Notes: generated by a model not told the origin, from the letters alone. 64,000 bases of DNA from Halomonas sp. M20 (GCF_020622265.1 NZ_JACNMQ010000003.1:434001-498000); one strand, 5' to 3'; shown: positions 1 to 10,115, counted from the first letter of the stretch. Numbers and translations: made by a program.

Positions 1-733
1 CATTGATGCCTTCAAAAGAAGTCACCTGAACGCGCTGACTATTAGCCAGGTTCTGAACATATATGGCAGGCCGACCCGTCTCGAAGGATGTATAAGCAAG
101 CTTGTTGCCATCCGGCGACCAGGCGGGTGACATGATGGGTTCATCGGAGGTCAGAATCCGCTGGCTGTTATGTCCATCCGCATCGGCAATGTGCAAACCA
201 TAACGCCGATTATCTGCTGCGCCTTCCGCGGTAACATAGGCGATCTTGGTAGAGAAGGCGCCGCGAATGTCGGTCACTGCTTCGAAAATCTGATCGCTGA
301 TGTAATGCGCCGCCGAACGCAATTGATTCTGACCGACGGTAACCACCTCACCCAGCATGCGGCGCTCACCGTAGATATCCAACAACTCGAATTGAATGCG
401 ATAGTCGTTTCCCTCCGGAGTGACCTGACCCACGACCAGGTAGTTGCTATCCACTGCGCGCCAATCACGATAGTTGACCTGCTCGCTACTATGAGGCGTA
501 GCAATCAGGGCGTTATCCGCAAGAGGAGAGAATTGACCGCTGTGCGCCAAATTGTTGCGCACGATTTCAGCAATATTCTCTGGCAGATTGGCTTGCCCTT
601 GCTGGGCAAAGGGCACTATCGCAATGGGTACGGCACGATCGCTACCTTGAGTAATCTCGATTGTAAGATCGGCCTTGGCAAGCGTGCTGAGCATTAGCAG
701 CAGGGCCGTCAGCATGGCGAACACGGGTTTCAT
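1..733 (-). CDS. tolB: TolB, periplasmic Tol-Pal component (5' part only)
   Basis: The first 244 codons of TolB are present; the gene runs off the left edge. A Sec signal peptide of about 21 residues ends in Ala-Lys-Ala, followed by the N-terminal mixed alpha/beta domain (to about residue 150) and the first blades of the beta-propeller, recognisable by the repeat core [13 protein letters not shown]. In the family TolB links peptidoglycan-associated Pal to TolA and helps constrict the outer membrane during division. The ATG overlaps the tolA stop by one base (TGATG), so translation is probably coupled. A normal TolB is about 430 residues, so a bit over half is visible. pal would be expected next, outside the window. 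Confidence 0.95.
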   Translation of the reverse strand, partial: MKPVFAMLTALLLMLSTLAKADLTIEITQGSDRAVPIAIVPFAQQGQANLPENIAEIVRNNLAHSGQFSPLADNALIATPHSSEQVNYRDWRAVDSNYLVVGQVTPEGNDYRIQFELLDIYGERRMLGEVVTVGQNQLRSAAHYISDQIFEAVTDIRGAFSTKIAYVTAEGAADNRRYGLHIADADGHNSQRILTSDEPIMSPAWSPDGNKLAYTSFETGRPAIYVQNLANSQRVQVTSFEGIN

Positions 734-1848
734 CAACGGGCATCCTTGGGATTGAAGTTCAAATTGAATTGACGAAATTGTCGTTGAGCGGCGCCGGGTA
801 GGTCGCGCATCTCGCGAAATGGCGACGCACGCTCCACTGCCTGCAGCACCGAGCGATCGAAGGCGGAGTTGCCGCTACTCTCGTTAATTGTAGCGCTGGC
901 CAGCTCCCCGGTGGGCAATAGTTGAATGCGCACGGTAGCCTGTAACTGACCGCCGCTGGTCGGAGGTAGAATCCAGGCTTGCTCGATAGCGGCTCGCACC
1001 AGACTCTCGAAGCCGTTGGCGGCCTGCTCGGCCTGTTTGGCATTGGCAATGGACTCCGCTTCTCCAGCTATCATGCTCTCGAGAGACGATTGAGCAGCAC
1101 GTTTAGCCGCAGCGGCAGCTTCCTCGGCCTTGCGCCTGGCTTCTTCCTCTTTCTTGCGCTCGGCTTCGGCGGCGGCCTGTTTCTTGGCCTCCTCGGCCTT
1201 CTTGCGCTCAGCTTCGGCAGCGGCCTGCTTCTTGGCCTCTTCGGCCTTCTTGCGCTCGGCTTCGGCAGCGGCTTGTTTCTTGGCTTCCTCGGCCTTCTTG
1301 CGCTCGGCTTCGGCAGCGGCCTGCTTCTTGGCCTCTTCGGCTTTCTTGCGTTCGGCTTCGGCAGCGGCTTGCTTCCTGGCCTCTTCGGCCTTCTTACGCT
1401 CGGCTTCCAGTTGAACTTGCTTTTGGCGCTGCTGTTCACGCTGTTGGGCTTCTTGCTCAGCCTGCTGGGCACGGCGCTGAGCCTCGGCTTCGGCCTGCTG
1501 TCGTGCCTCCTCCCTCGCTCGCTGCTCGGCTTCCCTGGCAGCCTGAGCCTCGGCTTGCACTTGCGCTGCTTGCTCCTTGGCAGCTTCCTGTTCGGCCTGA
1601 CGCTGAGCCGCTTGTTCCTGCTCGGCTTGCTCGGCGCGTTGAGCGGCTGCCCGTGCCTCTTTCGCGCGCTGCGCCTGATCGGTAGTGGTCTCGGTGCTGA
1701 CTAACGTTGCTTGAACGATAGACGTACTACTTTCTTCAGGCTCACCGGCGGGCCAACGCATGGCGGCAACCAGCAGTACCACGACGTGTACGCCAACGGC
1801 CAGCAGTGTTGGTACTCCATAGCCTACTCGCTTTTCGTGTCTTGCCAT
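733..1848 (-). CDS. tolA: TolA, inner-membrane-anchored Tol-Pal energy transducer
   Basis: 371 residues. One membrane anchor lies at about residues 12-31, followed by a very long charged Ala/Glu/Lys/Gln-rich helix (about 55-260) and a C-terminal TonB/TolA-type globular domain (about 280-371). TolA couples the TolQR proton channel to TolB/Pal in the outer membrane. The helical domain contains about five tandem 16-residue units of the type [16 protein letters not shown], nearly identical in DNA at a 48-bp period. It sits 9 bp after tolR and overlaps tolB by one base, so it belongs to the tolQRAB operon. The repeat number may vary between strains by slippage (inference). Confidence 0.95.
   Translation of the reverse strand: MARHEKRVGYGVPTLLAVGVHVVVLLVAAMRWPAGEPEESSTSIVQATLVSTETTTDQAQRAKEARAAAQRAEQAEQEQAAQRQAEQEAAKEQAAQVQAEAQAAREAEQRAREEARQQAEAEAQRRAQQAEQEAQQREQQRQKQVQLEAERKKAEEARKQAAAEAERKKAEEAKKQAAAEAERKKAEEAKKQAAAEAERKKAEEAKKQAAAEAERKKAEEAKKQAAAEAERKKEEEARRKAEEAAAAAKRAAQSSLESMIAGEAESIANAKQAEQAANGFESLVRAAIEQAWILPPTSGGQLQATVRIQLLPTGELASATINESSGNSAFDRSVLQAVERASPFREMRDLPGAAQRQFRQFNLNFNPKDAR
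1150..1410. repeat. 48-bp tandem repeat inside tolA
   Basis: The word TTCTTGCGCTCGGC (plus strand), with small variations, recurs at 1151, 1199, 1247, 1295, 1343 and 1391, a constant period of 48 bp. Each unit encodes 16 residues of the TolA rod, so copy-number changes keep the frame. Confidence 0.85.
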
Positions 1849-1857
1849 TCCGCGTCC

Positions 1858-2298
1858 TCAACTGTCGCCTGGAGGCGGATCCGAAATGAGCCCGACATTC
1901 GGCACTCCAGCAGTCTGCAAGGTACCCATCAATGTCACAACCTGGCCATAGGCGACATTACGGTCACCGCGGACCAGCACCGGCGTTTCCGGACGGCGTC
2001 CTAGAATGGCGATAACCTTGTTGCTGATATCATCCAGGGATATCGCCGTTTCTTCATCTCCCAGCGAGATGAAGTACTGCCCTTCCTTGTCCACCGACAC
2101 GATGATCGGTTCGTGATCTTCCATCGCCTCGATAGGCTCCGATGTGACTTCCGGTAAATCGACCTGTACGCCCTGGGTCAGCATGGGCGCAGTGATCATG
2201 AAGATTACCAGCAGTACCAGCATCACATCGATGAAAGGCACCACGTTGATCTCGCCCATGGGCTTGCGATTGGAATCGCGGTTGAATGGACCATGCAT
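1858..2298 (-). CDS. tolR: TolR, Tol-Pal proton-channel subunit
   Basis: 146 residues, ExbD/TolR family. A short cytoplasmic N-terminus (MGEINVVPFIDVMLVLL) leads into one transmembrane helix at about residues 19-40, with the conserved channel aspartate at position 24. A periplasmic domain follows. With TolQ it forms the ion channel that powers TolA. It lies 37 bp after tolQ and 9 bp before tolA on the same strand, consistent with a tolQRA transcript. Length and motif match the family well. Confidence 0.96.
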   Translation of the reverse strand: MHGPFNRDSNRKPMGEINVVPFIDVMLVLLVIFMITAPMLTQGVQVDLPEVTSEPIEAMEDHEPIIVSVDKEGQYFISLGDEETAISLDDISNKVIAILGRRPETPVLVRGDRNVAYGQVVTLMGTLQTAGVPNVGLISDPPPGDS

Positions 2299-2335
2299 GG
2301 CTTGGGTTCTCCCTCAATGCTCTTTTCGTGCGCCC

Positions 2336-3037
2336 TCAGGCCGCTTCGCGCTCACCGCGTCCCTGCAGGTTGCGATGCAGGATGGAATGAAACTCTTCCG
2401 CGAAGTCTTCGTACTTCCCCAGCAGGCGGTTGGACTGAGCGGAGAGGCGGTTATAGAAAATGACCGCGGGAATGGCCGCAAAAAGGCCCATGGCCGTGGC
2501 AATCAATGCTTCGGCGATCCAGGGGGCGACAGTGGAGAGCGTGGCCTGCTGTGCCATGGAAAGACTCTGGAAGGAACCCATGATGCCCCATACCGTTCCG
2601 AATAGCCCGATGTAAGGGCTGGCGGAGGCTACCGTGGCCAGAAAGGTCAAATGCAGATTGAGGCGCTCCTCTTCCCGGGACCAGGCGACCCGCATGACAC
2701 GCTGAACGCCATCGAGTACTGCCTGAGTGCTGCCGGTCTTGGGCAAGAGGCGATTGAATTCCCGAAATCCTGCGCGAAAGATATGCTCGGCGCCCAGGGA
2801 CTCCTTCTCCGGAGGTGCCTCGCGATAGAGTTCATTAAGATCGATCCCGGACCAGAAACGGTCCTCGAAGGCGCGGTGCCCTTGCTGGGCGCGGCGTAAT
2901 ACCATGCCCCGCTGAAAAATGACTATCCAGGAAGCAATCGAGGCGGCCAGCAGTAGCAGCATGACAAGCTGGACAACCAGGCTCGCATTGATCATCAAAT
3001 GGATAATGGACATTGAATCGTTCACGGCTGTTCTCAC
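2336..3037 (-). CDS. tolQ: TolQ, Tol-Pal proton-channel subunit
   Basis: 233 residues, MotA/TolQ/ExbB family. One N-terminal helix (about residues 15-35), a cytoplasmic loop and two further helices (about 130-160 and 170-200) are visible, with the family motif SPYIGLFGTVWGIM before helix 2. The start used is a GTG at 3037, which gives an N-terminus comparable to Pseudomonas TolQ; an ATG eight codons later at 3013 is the alternative, and neither has a strong ribosome binding site. ybgC ends 16 bp upstream, giving the usual ybgC-tolQRAB order. Confidence 0.95.
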   Translation of the reverse strand: MRTAVNDSMSIIHLMINASLVVQLVMLLLLAASIASWIVIFQRGMVLRRAQQGHRAFEDRFWSGIDLNELYREAPPEKESLGAEHIFRAGFREFNRLLPKTGSTQAVLDGVQRVMRVAWSREEERLNLHLTFLATVASASPYIGLFGTVWGIMGSFQSLSMAQQATLSTVAPWIAEALIATAMGLFAAIPAVIFYNRLSAQSNRLLGKYEDFAEEFHSILHRNLQGRGEREAA

Positions 3038-3053
3038 TGACTAAGGGTATAAA

Positions 3054-3449
3054 TTATTCACGTAGAACCGCGGCCAAAGCCGATGGCCAACGGACGGGTT
3101 TGAGCGTCGATGATTCCACACAGGCGATATCGACGTTCGCATCGCACAAGGGTTCCCCTCGAACGGTGACTTGTTGATGAAAACCGAGTCGACAAGCTGA
3201 TCGATCGATGGCCTCGACGCTGATCTCCAGTTCATCGTCAAGCCTTGCGGGCCTGATATAACGACACTCCAGGCGATGTACCACCAGTTGAATGCCAATG
3301 TCGAACAGGCCCTGCTGGGTCAGATTGCGCTGCCTCAGCCATTCGCTGCGCGCGCGTTCCATATACTTGAGATAATTGACGTAGTAGACGATGCCGCCGG
3401 CATCGGTGTCCTCGATGTAAACCCGCACCGGGAAACTGAATATGTTCAC
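3054..3449 (-). CDS. ybgC: YbgC, tol-pal-associated acyl-CoA thioesterase
   Basis: 131 residues, hot-dog fold 4HBT family. The signature [20 protein letters not shown] is near the N-terminus; the second Asp of EDTD (residue 16) is the catalytic residue in the family. YbgC hydrolyses acyl-CoA and is thought to link phospholipid synthesis to the Tol system. The start is a GTG at 3449 that overlaps the ruvB stop (GTGA), so it is probably translationally coupled to ruvB. Its position directly before tolQ is the conserved one. Confidence 0.94.
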   Translation of the reverse strand: MNIFSFPVRVYIEDTDAGGIVYYVNYLKYMERARSEWLRQRNLTQQGLFDIGIQLVVHRLECRYIRPARLDDELEISVEAIDRSACRLGFHQQVTVRGEPLCDANVDIACVESSTLKPVRWPSALAAVLRE

Positions 3450-4519
3450 TGCTCGAGACCTCGACTGTCACCGAGCGCCTCGTCCGTGGCCGCATCTGGA
3501 ATCGCGCTGGGCGTCGTTTCGGTGACAGGGATGCCGAAGTGCAAGAAGGCTTGACGTGTCACCATGCGTCCGCGAGCGGTACGCAGCATGAACCCCTGCT
3601 GGATCAAATAGGGTTCGAGCACGTCCTCGATGGTATCGCGCTCTTCGCTGATGGCCGCTGCCAGGGAATCCACACCCACGGGGCCGCCATCGAATTTCTC
3701 GATCATCGTCAACAACAACCGGCGGTCCATGTGATCGAGGCCGTGGCTATCCACGTGCAGCATGTTGAGAGCTAGATCGGCAATGTTGGCGGTCAAGCGC
3801 CCATCGCTGCGCACCTGAGCGTAATCCCGCACGCGACGCAGCAATCGATTGGCTATGCGCGGTGTGCCTCGGGCGCGCTGCGCGATCTCCGCGGCACCGC
3901 CCTGCTCGGCTTCGATTCCAAGCAAACGTGCAGAGCGCGCCACGATCTCGGTAAGCTCGTCGATATCGTAGAATTCCAGGCGTTGTACAATACCGAAACG
4001 GTCCCGCAACGGCGAGGTTAGAAGCCCCGCCCGAGTCGTTGCACCCACCAGGGTGAATTCCGGTAGATCGAGTTTGATCGAGCGGGCCGCTGGCCCTTCG
4101 CCGATGACGATGTCCAGCTGGAAATCTTCCATGGCGGGATAAAGCACTTCTTCTACCGCCGCGGGAAGGCGATGGATCTCGTCGATGAAAAGCACGTCGC
4201 CGGCCTGCAAGTTGGTCAGCATCGCTGCCAGATCGCCAGCGCGTTCGAGTACCGGACCGGAAGTCGATTTGATATCGACCCCCATTTCTTCGGCGATGAT
4301 ATTGGCAAGAGTCGTCTTGCCCAACCCCGGGGGGCCGAACACGAGTGTATGATCGAGACTATCGCCACGGCCGCGAGCTGCCTTGATGAAGATATCGAGC
4401 TGCTCGCGCACTCGCGGCTGGCCGATATAATCCGCCAGGCGTTTGGGGCGAATGGCATGGTCTACCCGCACCTCGCCTTGCTGGGGCTGAGCGGCGATGA
4501 GTCGATCGCTATCGATCAT
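3446..4519 (-). CDS. ruvB: RuvB, Holliday-junction branch-migration ATPase
   Basis: 357 residues, slightly longer than E. coli RuvB (336) because of a C-terminal tail rich in Ala, Asp and Glu. The AAA+ Walker [10 protein letters not shown] is at about residues 62-70 and Walker [10 protein letters not shown] at about 109-117; a winged-helix DNA-binding domain forms the C-terminal third. It drives migration of Holliday junctions held by RuvA. Its ATG lies 8 bp after the ruvA stop, and its own stop overlaps ybgC by four bases. Confidence 0.97.
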   Translation of the reverse strand: MIDSDRLIAAQPQQGEVRVDHAIRPKRLADYIGQPRVREQLDIFIKAARGRGDSLDHTLVFGPPGLGKTTLANIIAEEMGVDIKSTSGPVLERAGDLAAMLTNLQAGDVLFIDEIHRLPAAVEEVLYPAMEDFQLDIVIGEGPAARSIKLDLPEFTLVGATTRAGLLTSPLRDRFGIVQRLEFYDIDELTEIVARSARLLGIEAEQGGAAEIAQRARGTPRIANRLLRRVRDYAQVRSDGRLTANIADLALNMLHVDSHGLDHMDRRLLLTMIEKFDGGPVGVDSLAAAISEERDTIEDVLEPYLIQQGFMLRTARGRMVTRQAFLHFGIPVTETTPSAIPDAATDEALGDSRGLEQ

Positions 4520-4527
4520 GTGCTTGC

Positions 4528-5139
4528 TTACCCTACCATCTTACGTGTGAGAGCGGCTTTGATCAGCGCTTCGGTGGGCTGCTTCGTGTCCAGCCCGGAG
4601 AGCATTCGCGCAGCTTCCGTCGGCTTGTAGCCCAGGCTGACCAGTGCGGCTTCCGCATCGGCAAGGGGGTCGCTGGGGCGCAGGGACGTCGCCATTTGCT
4701 GTGTATCGTTCAGACCGTCCAGCTGCTCGCTGCTCCAGTGCGGGAAACGATCGCGCATCTCGACGATCAGACGCTCCGCCGTCTTCTTGCCCACACCCGG
4801 GAGCCGGGTCAACGCCTTGACATCATCGTCCATGACGCAACGAATGAACTGATCCTGCTCCATGCCGGAAAGAATCCCCAGAGCCAGCTTGGGTCCGACG
4901 CCGTTGACCTTGATCAATGCACGAAAAAGCGCTCGCTCGGGTTCGCGGAAAAAACCGTACAGCAGATGGGCATCCTCGCGTACGGTGAGATGGGTATAGA
5001 GCTGCACACTCTCGCCAACACCGGGTAAGGCGACGAGCGTATTCATCGATGCTTCGAGTTCGTAACCGACCCCTCCGACATCAACCACCAGCCAAGGCGG
5101 CTGCTTTTCCAACAGAGTGCCACGTAGGCGTCCAATCAT
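4528..5139 (-). CDS. ruvA: RuvA, Holliday-junction-binding protein
   Basis: 203 residues from the canonical start [12 protein letters not shown] at 5139. The reading frame stays open for 41 more codons upstream, but that stretch is non-homologous and is largely made by the MITE-like element at 5198-5340, so the shorter start is correct. An N-terminal OB-fold, a central pair of helix-hairpin-helix motifs ([27 protein letters not shown]) and the C-terminal RuvB-binding domain are all present. RuvA tetramers hold the four-way junction for RuvB. Confidence 0.96.
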   Translation of the reverse strand: MIGRLRGTLLEKQPPWLVVDVGGVGYELEASMNTLVALPGVGESVQLYTHLTVREDAHLLYGFFREPERALFRALIKVNGVGPKLALGILSGMEQDQFIRCVMDDDVKALTRLPGVGKKTAERLIVEMRDRFPHWSSEQLDGLNDTQQMATSLRPSDPLADAEAALVSLGYKPTEAARMLSGLDTKQPTEALIKAALTRKMVG

Positions 5140-5197
5140 GCCTTCACAATCCCTCAAATAACTGGGGTCACTATACTGATAGGGTTCGCAACTGACT

Positions 5198-5340
5198 AGG
5201 CTATGTCTGAAAAGTGCCTGCACTCGCCCATACAGCGTTAAAAATCGACTCAAAGTACTCATTTACACCGCGTAAACTCCGTCTTTTCGTCGATTTTTGC
5301 CTTGTCTGGCCATCGCTCGTCGACTTTTTAGACAAAGCCT
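5198..5340 (-). mobile_element. 143-bp MITE-like palindromic element, copy 1
   Basis: Lies between ruvC and ruvA. Read on the minus strand it begins AGGCTTTGTCTAAAAAGT and ends with the near-perfect inverted copy of that sequence. Its inner arms also pair (AAAAATCGAC in both arms), closing on a small TTTAC...GTAAA hairpin, so the whole element can fold into one long imperfect stem. It matches 35339-35481 at about 129 of 143 positions without gaps. It encodes no protein. No target-site duplication is obvious. Confidence 0.8.
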
Positions 5341-5370
5341 TGTGTCTCCAATAAGGGTCAACGACGATAA

Positions 5371-5907
5371 TCAACCGGGGCGATAATCCCGCCAGCGTTG
5401 CCCGCGACCTCGCCGACCGCCATAACTACCCTGCTGCACCAGGCCGCTGCGTGCATGGCTATGAGTCAACGCAATGGCCAACGCATCCGCTGCATCCGCC
5501 TGGGGTGTGGCACTCAATGCCAGTATCGCGGTAATCATGTGCTGTACCTGGGTCTTGTCCGCGGCGCCGGTACCGGTCACGGCCTGTTTGACCTGACGCG
5601 GCCCGTACTCGAAAACGGAAATTCCATGGTTGGCTGCGCAAACGATCGCCGTGCCCCGGGCCTGACCCAATTTGAGTGCCGAATCCGCATTACGTGCCAT
5701 GAATACCTGTTCGATGGCAAATTCCGCCGGGCGATACATCGCAATCAACTCCGCCACCCCGGCATACACCTGGGCAAGCTTCTGAGCCAGGTCATCGGCC
5801 TTGATGCGGATACAGCCGCTGGCTATATAGCGTGGGCGAGTCGAAGAAAGATCCAGCACGCCATAGCCCGTGATACGTGAGCCAGGATCAATGCCGAGCA
5901 CGATCAT
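5371..5907 (-). CDS. ruvC: RuvC, Holliday-junction resolvase
   Basis: 178 residues, RNase H-like nuclease. The acidic catalytic residues are visible: Asp7 in [16 protein letters not shown], the Glu of [11 protein letters not shown] near residue 66, and the aspartates of [12 protein letters not shown] near residue 140. It cleaves RuvAB-bound junctions symmetrically. Gene order ruvC-ruvA-ruvB is standard, but here 231 bp separate ruvC from ruvA, most of it taken by a MITE-like element, so ruvAB may be less tightly coupled to ruvC than usual. yebC ends 24 bp upstream. Confidence 0.96.
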   Translation of the reverse strand: MIVLGIDPGSRITGYGVLDLSSTRPRYIASGCIRIKADDLAQKLAQVYAGVAELIAMYRPAEFAIEQVFMARNADSALKLGQARGTAIVCAANHGISVFEYGPRQVKQAVTGTGAADKTQVQHMITAILALSATPQADAADALAIALTHSHARSGLVQQGSYGGRRGRGQRWRDYRPG

Positions 5908-5931
5908 GAAAAGGCGCCCACTGCAGAATAG

Positions 5932-6681
5932 TTACTCGAGTTGTTCAGCAATATCGTCATCGAAATCCGCGTTGGTATAGACATTTTGCACATCGTCCAG
6001 ATCTTCAAGCATATCGATCAACTTGACGACCTTTTTCGCGATATCGACATCGGCAATGGTGGAATAGGTTTCCGGATACTTGCCGACCTCCGCATTCTCC
6101 GGCTCAAGGCCGGCTGCGATCAACGCATTCCGGACCGCAGTAAAATCCTGTGGCACGGCAACCACCTCGATGGTGCCATCTTCATGGGTAACCACGTCCT
6201 CGGCCCCAGCCTCCAGCGAGGCCTCCATGATGGCTTCTTCATCACTATCCTCTGGAAAGCTCATGCGCCCTTGCGTATTGAACAGGAACGCCACGGAACC
6301 GGAAGTGCCTAGATTGCCGTCCTGCTTGTTGAAGGCGTGGCGCACGTCCGAGGCGGTTCGGTTGCGATTGTCCGTCAGACACTCTACCAGTATGGCAACG
6401 CCTGCCGGGCCGTAGCCTTCGTAGCTGAGCTCTTCCATATCCTCCGCGTCGTTGTTACCGACACCCCGATCGATGGCACGCGCGATAGTGTCCTTGGTCA
6501 TGTTGTTGGCGAGCGCTTTGTCCATGGCCGTGCGCAGCCGCGGATTGTCATCTGGCTCACCCCCGCCCTGCTGGGCGGCCACGGTCAACTCACGTATCAA
6601 CTTGGTGAAGATCTTGCCTTTCTTGGCGTCCTGGGCAGCTTTGCGATGCTTGATGTTGGCCCATTTACTATGGCCAGCCAT
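5932..6681 (-). CDS. yebC: YebC/PmpR (TACO1 family) protein
   Basis: 249 residues, beginning [20 protein letters not shown], the unmistakable family N-terminus. TACO1-family proteins are DNA- or ribosome-associated factors that act as transcriptional regulators or help translation of difficult sequences; the exact role here is not known. A strong ribosome binding site (AAGGAG) precedes the ATG. It sits immediately upstream of ruvC, the common arrangement. A terminator for aspS lies in the 119-bp gap before it, so yebC-ruvC probably starts a new transcript. Confidence 0.95.
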   Translation of the reverse strand: MAGHSKWANIKHRKAAQDAKKGKIFTKLIRELTVAAQQGGGEPDDNPRLRTAMDKALANNMTKDTIARAIDRGVGNNDAEDMEELSYEGYGPAGVAILVECLTDNRNRTASDVRHAFNKQDGNLGTSGSVAFLFNTQGRMSFPEDSDEEAIMEASLEAGAEDVVTHEDGTIEVVAVPQDFTAVRNALIAAGLEPENAEVGKYPETYSTIADVDIAKKVVKLIDMLEDLDDVQNVYTNADFDDDIAEQLE

Positions 6682-6713
6682 TTGCGATCTCCTTGAAAAT
6701 TGCCAGTACTAAG

Positions 6714-6749
6714 AAAAAACCGGCGTCACCCATTAAATGGTGCGCCGGT
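6714..6749 (-). terminator. Intrinsic terminator after aspS
   Basis: On the minus strand a stem ACCGGCG...CGCCGGT with a paired CACCAT/ATGGGTG inner part is followed by TTTTTT. It lies about 50 bp after the aspS stop and before yebC. Confidence 0.85.
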
Positions 6750-6800
6750 CGTCGATGCCAACAGGCTATTTGAAACAGCCTGGCACCCTCTCAGACCGCA

Positions 6801-8582
6801 TTACTCATTGTCAGGCGCAGCCTTTTGCTTCTGGCGCAGGCGAATATGCAGGTCCTTGAGCTGCTCCGAGGTCACCTCTCCCGGTGCATCCGTCATCAGA
6901 CAGGCGGCGCTCTGAGTCTTCGGGAAGGCGATGACTTCGCGGATGGTACGCGCACCGGTCATCAGCATGACCAGGCGATCGAGGCCAAACGCAAGCCCGC
7001 CATGGGGTGGTGCGCCATACTGTAGCGCATCCAGCAGGAAGCCGAATTTCCCTTCGGCTTCTTCCTCGCCGATGCCGAGAACCTCGAAGACGGTGCGCTG
7101 CATGGCCTGATCGTGAATACGGATCGAGCCGCCACCGAGCTCCGTGCCGTTGAGCACCATGTCATAGGCGCGGGAAAGCGCCTTGGCAGGATTCGCCTTG
7201 AGTTCGTCGCCGGAACAGGACGGAGCGGTGAACGGATGGTGCAGCGCCGATAGACGCCCATTGTCGTCCGCCTCGAACATGGGAAAATCCACCACCCACA
7301 GCGGCGCCCACTCCTGGGTATAGAGATTCAGATTCTCTCCCAGCTTGACCCGCAGCGCGCCGATCGCCTCGTTGACGACGTTGATCTTGTCTGCACCGAA
7401 GAAGATGATGTCACCATCCTGGGCGCCGACTCGATCGAGCAGGGATTCGACGATGCCGTCCATGAACTTGACGATGGGCGACTGCAGCCCCTCGAGCCCC
7501 TTGGCGCGCTCGTTGACCTTGATCCAGGCCAGCCCCTTGGCGCCATAGATGCCGACGAACTTGGTGTACTCGTCGATCTCCTTGCGTGAAAGCGTGGCAC
7601 CGCCGGTGACCTTGAGCGCCGCCACGCGGCCATCATCGGCGTTAGCCGGCCCGGAGAAGACCTTGAAATCGACCCCCTTCATCAGGTCGTCCACGTCGAT
7701 CAGTTCCAACGGGATACGCAGGTCCGGCTTGTCGGAGCCGTAACGGCGCATGGCTTCCGCATAGGGCATGCGCGGGAAATCCGGAAGATTTACCTCGAGT
7801 ACATCGGAGAACAGCTTGCGAATCATGCGCTCGGTGATCTGCATGATGTCGTTTTCGTCGACGAAAGAAGCCTCGAGATCGATCTGGGTGAATTCCGGCT
7901 GCCGATCGGCGCGTAGATCTTCATCCCGGAAGCACTTGGCGATCTGATAATAGCGGTCGAACCCGGACACCATCAGCAGCTGCTTGAACAGCTGGGGTGA
8001 TTGGGGCAACGCGAAAAAGTGCCCTTCGTGGGTGCGGCTGGGTACCAGATAGTCCCGCGCCCCTTCCGGTGTGGCCCGGGTCAAAATGGGGGTCTCGATA
8101 TCCAGGAAGCCCTGGTTTTCCAGATAAGCCCGCACGCTATGGGAAATACGCGAGCGCAGACGCAGCTTCTCGATCATGTCCGGACGGCGCAGGTCGATGT
8201 AGCGATGCTTCAGGCGCACCTCTTCACCCACCTTGCCATGCTCATCGAGCTGAAAAGGCGGTGTGGCAGCGGTATTGAGCACCTCGACCTGCTTGGCCAG
8301 CACCTCGATCATGCCGGTGGGCATGTTGGGATTCTGCGTTCCCTCAGGGCGCGAGCGAACACGCCCGCGAATGCGCAGAACGAACTCGTTGCGCGCGCGA
8401 TCGGCCGTGGCAAACGCATCCGGGGTGTCGGGATCGACCACGACCTGGGCGATACCATCGCGATCACGCAGGTCGAGAAAGATCACGCCCCCATGGTCAC
8501 GGCGGCGATGCACCCAACCGCAAAGTGTGACCTCCTGATCGATCAGGGACTCGTTCAACTGGCCGCAATAGTGGCTGCGCAT
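6801..8582 (-). CDS. aspS: Aspartyl-tRNA synthetase
   Basis: 593 residues, bacterial-type class II synthetase. The N-terminal OB anticodon-binding domain ([20 protein letters not shown]) is followed by the catalytic core with class II motif 2 ([16 protein letters not shown]), the bacterial GAD insertion (about residues 290-415) and motif 3 ([13 protein letters not shown]). It charges tRNA-Asp. It follows the zinc-ribbon gene at 8657-8968 by 74 bp, an arrangement common in gammaproteobacteria, and ends at a clear terminator. Confidence 0.97.
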   Translation of the reverse strand: MRSHYCGQLNESLIDQEVTLCGWVHRRRDHGGVIFLDLRDRDGIAQVVVDPDTPDAFATADRARNEFVLRIRGRVRSRPEGTQNPNMPTGMIEVLAKQVEVLNTAATPPFQLDEHGKVGEEVRLKHRYIDLRRPDMIEKLRLRSRISHSVRAYLENQGFLDIETPILTRATPEGARDYLVPSRTHEGHFFALPQSPQLFKQLLMVSGFDRYYQIAKCFRDEDLRADRQPEFTQIDLEASFVDENDIMQITERMIRKLFSDVLEVNLPDFPRMPYAEAMRRYGSDKPDLRIPLELIDVDDLMKGVDFKVFSGPANADDGRVAALKVTGGATLSRKEIDEYTKFVGIYGAKGLAWIKVNERAKGLEGLQSPIVKFMDGIVESLLDRVGAQDGDIIFFGADKINVVNEAIGALRVKLGENLNLYTQEWAPLWVVDFPMFEADDNGRLSALHHPFTAPSCSGDELKANPAKALSRAYDMVLNGTELGGGSIRIHDQAMQRTVFEVLGIGEEEAEGKFGFLLDALQYGAPPHGGLAFGLDRLVMLMTGARTIREVIAFPKTQSAACLMTDAPGEVTSEQLKDLHIRLRQKQKAAPDNE

Positions 8583-8656
8583 GGAAAATCCTGTTCTGTT
8601 GCTTTGACGGGTGATGCGTCACCATACTCGAGCAGTGACACTGGGTTGCCATTGGG

Positions 8657-8968
8657 TCAGGCGGTGTTCTTGCTATTCTGGGGCTTGGCTTTTTGGGACT
8701 TGCCATCCTGAGAGCCGCCATCGGCTTTCTTGGCATCAGGCGCTTTCGACGCATCGCTCTTGTCGCCGGCCAGGTTTTTCTTGCCGCCGGATTTGAAATC
8801 GGTTTCGTACCAGCCGCCGCCGGCGAGCCGAAAGCCCGCGGCAGAGATCAAGCGTGTCAGCGCCTGCTGCTCGCAATGAGGACATTGCGTCAGCGGCGCG
8901 GCATTGATTTTCTGTAACTTTTCCAGACGCTGGCCACAGGCTTTGCACTGATATTCATAAATAGGCAT
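8657..8968 (-). CDS. FmdB-family zinc-ribbon protein
   Basis: 103 residues from the ATG at 8968 (MPIYEYQCKACGQ); a TTG three codons upstream is less likely. A small zinc ribbon uses Cys8, Cys11, Cys29 and Cys32, followed by a low-complexity Lys/Ser/Asp/Ala tail from about residue 65, probably disordered. The FmdB/CxxC_CXXC_SSSS family has no settled function; the name comes from a formamidase regulator. It probably shares a transcript with aspS. Confidence 0.85.
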   Translation of the reverse strand: MPIYEYQCKACGQRLEKLQKINAAPLTQCPHCEQQALTRLISAAGFRLAGGGWYETDFKSGGKKNLAGDKSDASKAPDAKKADGGSQDGKSQKAKPQNSKNTA

Positions 8969-9071
8969 GGTTTTCAACTCTCAGAAACAAAACGACCGCA
9001 ACAAGAACCGGCGGTACAGGAGAATATGCGGTCTGGCAGCATGCTTTCCAAGACGCCTTCGAAAGCGGCAT

Positions 9072-9077
9072 ATTATA
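9072..9077 (-). promoter_or_regulatory. Candidate -10 box for the zinc-ribbon/aspS unit
   Basis: TATAAT on the minus strand, about 105 bp upstream of the FmdB-like ATG. A possible -35 (TTGCCC) lies 19 bp further up, which is a long spacer, so the assignment is tentative. Confidence 0.35.
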
Positions 9078-9132
9078 GCGTGCAGCGGCCCCTGGCGGGC
9101 AAGACCTCCGGACATATGCAAGGAGTAAAACG

Positions 9133-10080
9133 ATGAAGGCTGTCATTCTGGACGCCGCCACCCTGGGTGACGACATAGATTTGGCCCCCCTGCGCGATGA
9201 GGTAAACACTCTTGAAGTGCACGATCTCACGACGCCCGAGCAGTGCCTGGAACGGCTTCAGGACGCGGAGATCGTCATCGTCAACAAGGTCAAGCTGGAG
9301 GGCGATCTACTGTCGTCCTTGCCCCGGCTAAAACTGATATGCCTATTGGCTACCGGCACCAACAATATCGACATGGAAACAGCAAAGCGCCAAGGCATTC
9401 AGGTCAGGAACGTCACCGCCTACGGCACCGCTAGCGTTGCGCAACATACCTTGATGCTGATGCTGTCCCTGGCCAATCGATTGCCCTTGTATCAGAGTGA
9501 TGTAATCGAGGGCCGTTGGAATAAGAGCCCTTTGTTCTGCCTGCTGGAGCATCGCACCTTGGAATTGGCCGGCAAGCGTCTGGCTATCGTGGGCAGCGGC
9601 GAATTGGGTCAGGCGGTAGCGCGTCTGGCCCAGACGTTCGGCATGGAGGTAATCTTCACCGCTCGACCCGGCAACGAAACTCAAGATAAGCGGCCCGCAC
9701 TCGCCGATATTGCGCCCAGCCTTGATGTGCTCAGCCTGCACTGTCCGCTGACCGAGGATACCCGGCATCTTGTCGATGCGGTCGTACTGGCCCGGATGAA
9801 GCCGGGTGCGCTGCTTATCAATTGCGCCCGGGGGGGTATCATCGATGAGGAAGCGGCACTGCAGGCATTGAGAGAGAATAGAATAGGCGGGCTTGGCGTG
9901 GATGTGCTGCCTAACGAGCCACCCCGGGAGGGGCACCCATTGATCGATGCCTTGAACGAGGGCGATCTCAATCTCATCGTGACCCCACACAACGCCTGGA
10001 TAACCCCGGAAGCCCGGGCGAACGTGGTGCGCCTGACCGTAGAGAATCTTCGTTCGTTCAAGACGGGTGTCATTGTATGA
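9133..10080 (+). CDS. D-2-hydroxyacid dehydrogenase (glycerate/hydroxypyruvate reductase type)
   Basis: 315 residues, D-isomer-specific 2-hydroxyacid dehydrogenase family. The NAD(P)-binding glycine motif GSGELG is at about residues 154-159. The catalytic trio is intact: Arg233 (NCARGG), Glu262 (PNEPP) and His286 (TPHNAW). Members reduce glyoxylate or hydroxypyruvate or oxidise D-glycerate; the exact substrate cannot be read from sequence. AAGGAG precedes the ATG. It leads a three-gene plus-strand cluster with a ribokinase-like kinase (35 bp downstream) and a nucleoside hydrolase. Confidence 0.88.
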   Translation: MKAVILDAATLGDDIDLAPLRDEVNTLEVHDLTTPEQCLERLQDAEIVIVNKVKLEGDLLSSLPRLKLICLLATGTNNIDMETAKRQGIQVRNVTAYGTASVAQHTLMLMLSLANRLPLYQSDVIEGRWNKSPLFCLLEHRTLELAGKRLAIVGSGELGQAVARLAQTFGMEVIFTARPGNETQDKRPALADIAPSLDVLSLHCPLTEDTRHLVDAVVLARMKPGALLINCARGGIIDEEAALQALRENRIGGLGVDVLPNEPPREGHPLIDALNEGDLNLIVTPHNAWITPEARANVVRLTVENLRSFKTGVIV

Positions 10081-10115
10081 ACCCTCTACTCATCTGATGG
10101 CCCAACAGGAGATTT

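Noticed and set aside
1130-1414. Tandem repeat at 1150-1410 as a possible CRISPR array
   Set aside because: Units are contiguous, without spacers, and encode the TolA helical rod in frame.
3042-3054. GGTATAAAT near the ybgC stop as a fourth copy of the 13-bp word
   Set aside because: Only the GGTATA part matches; the AGATAAC half is absent.
5140-5262. Upstream extension of ruvA by 41 codons
   Set aside because: The canonical RuvA N-terminus MIGRLRG begins at 5139; the upstream codons come mainly from the MITE-like element.
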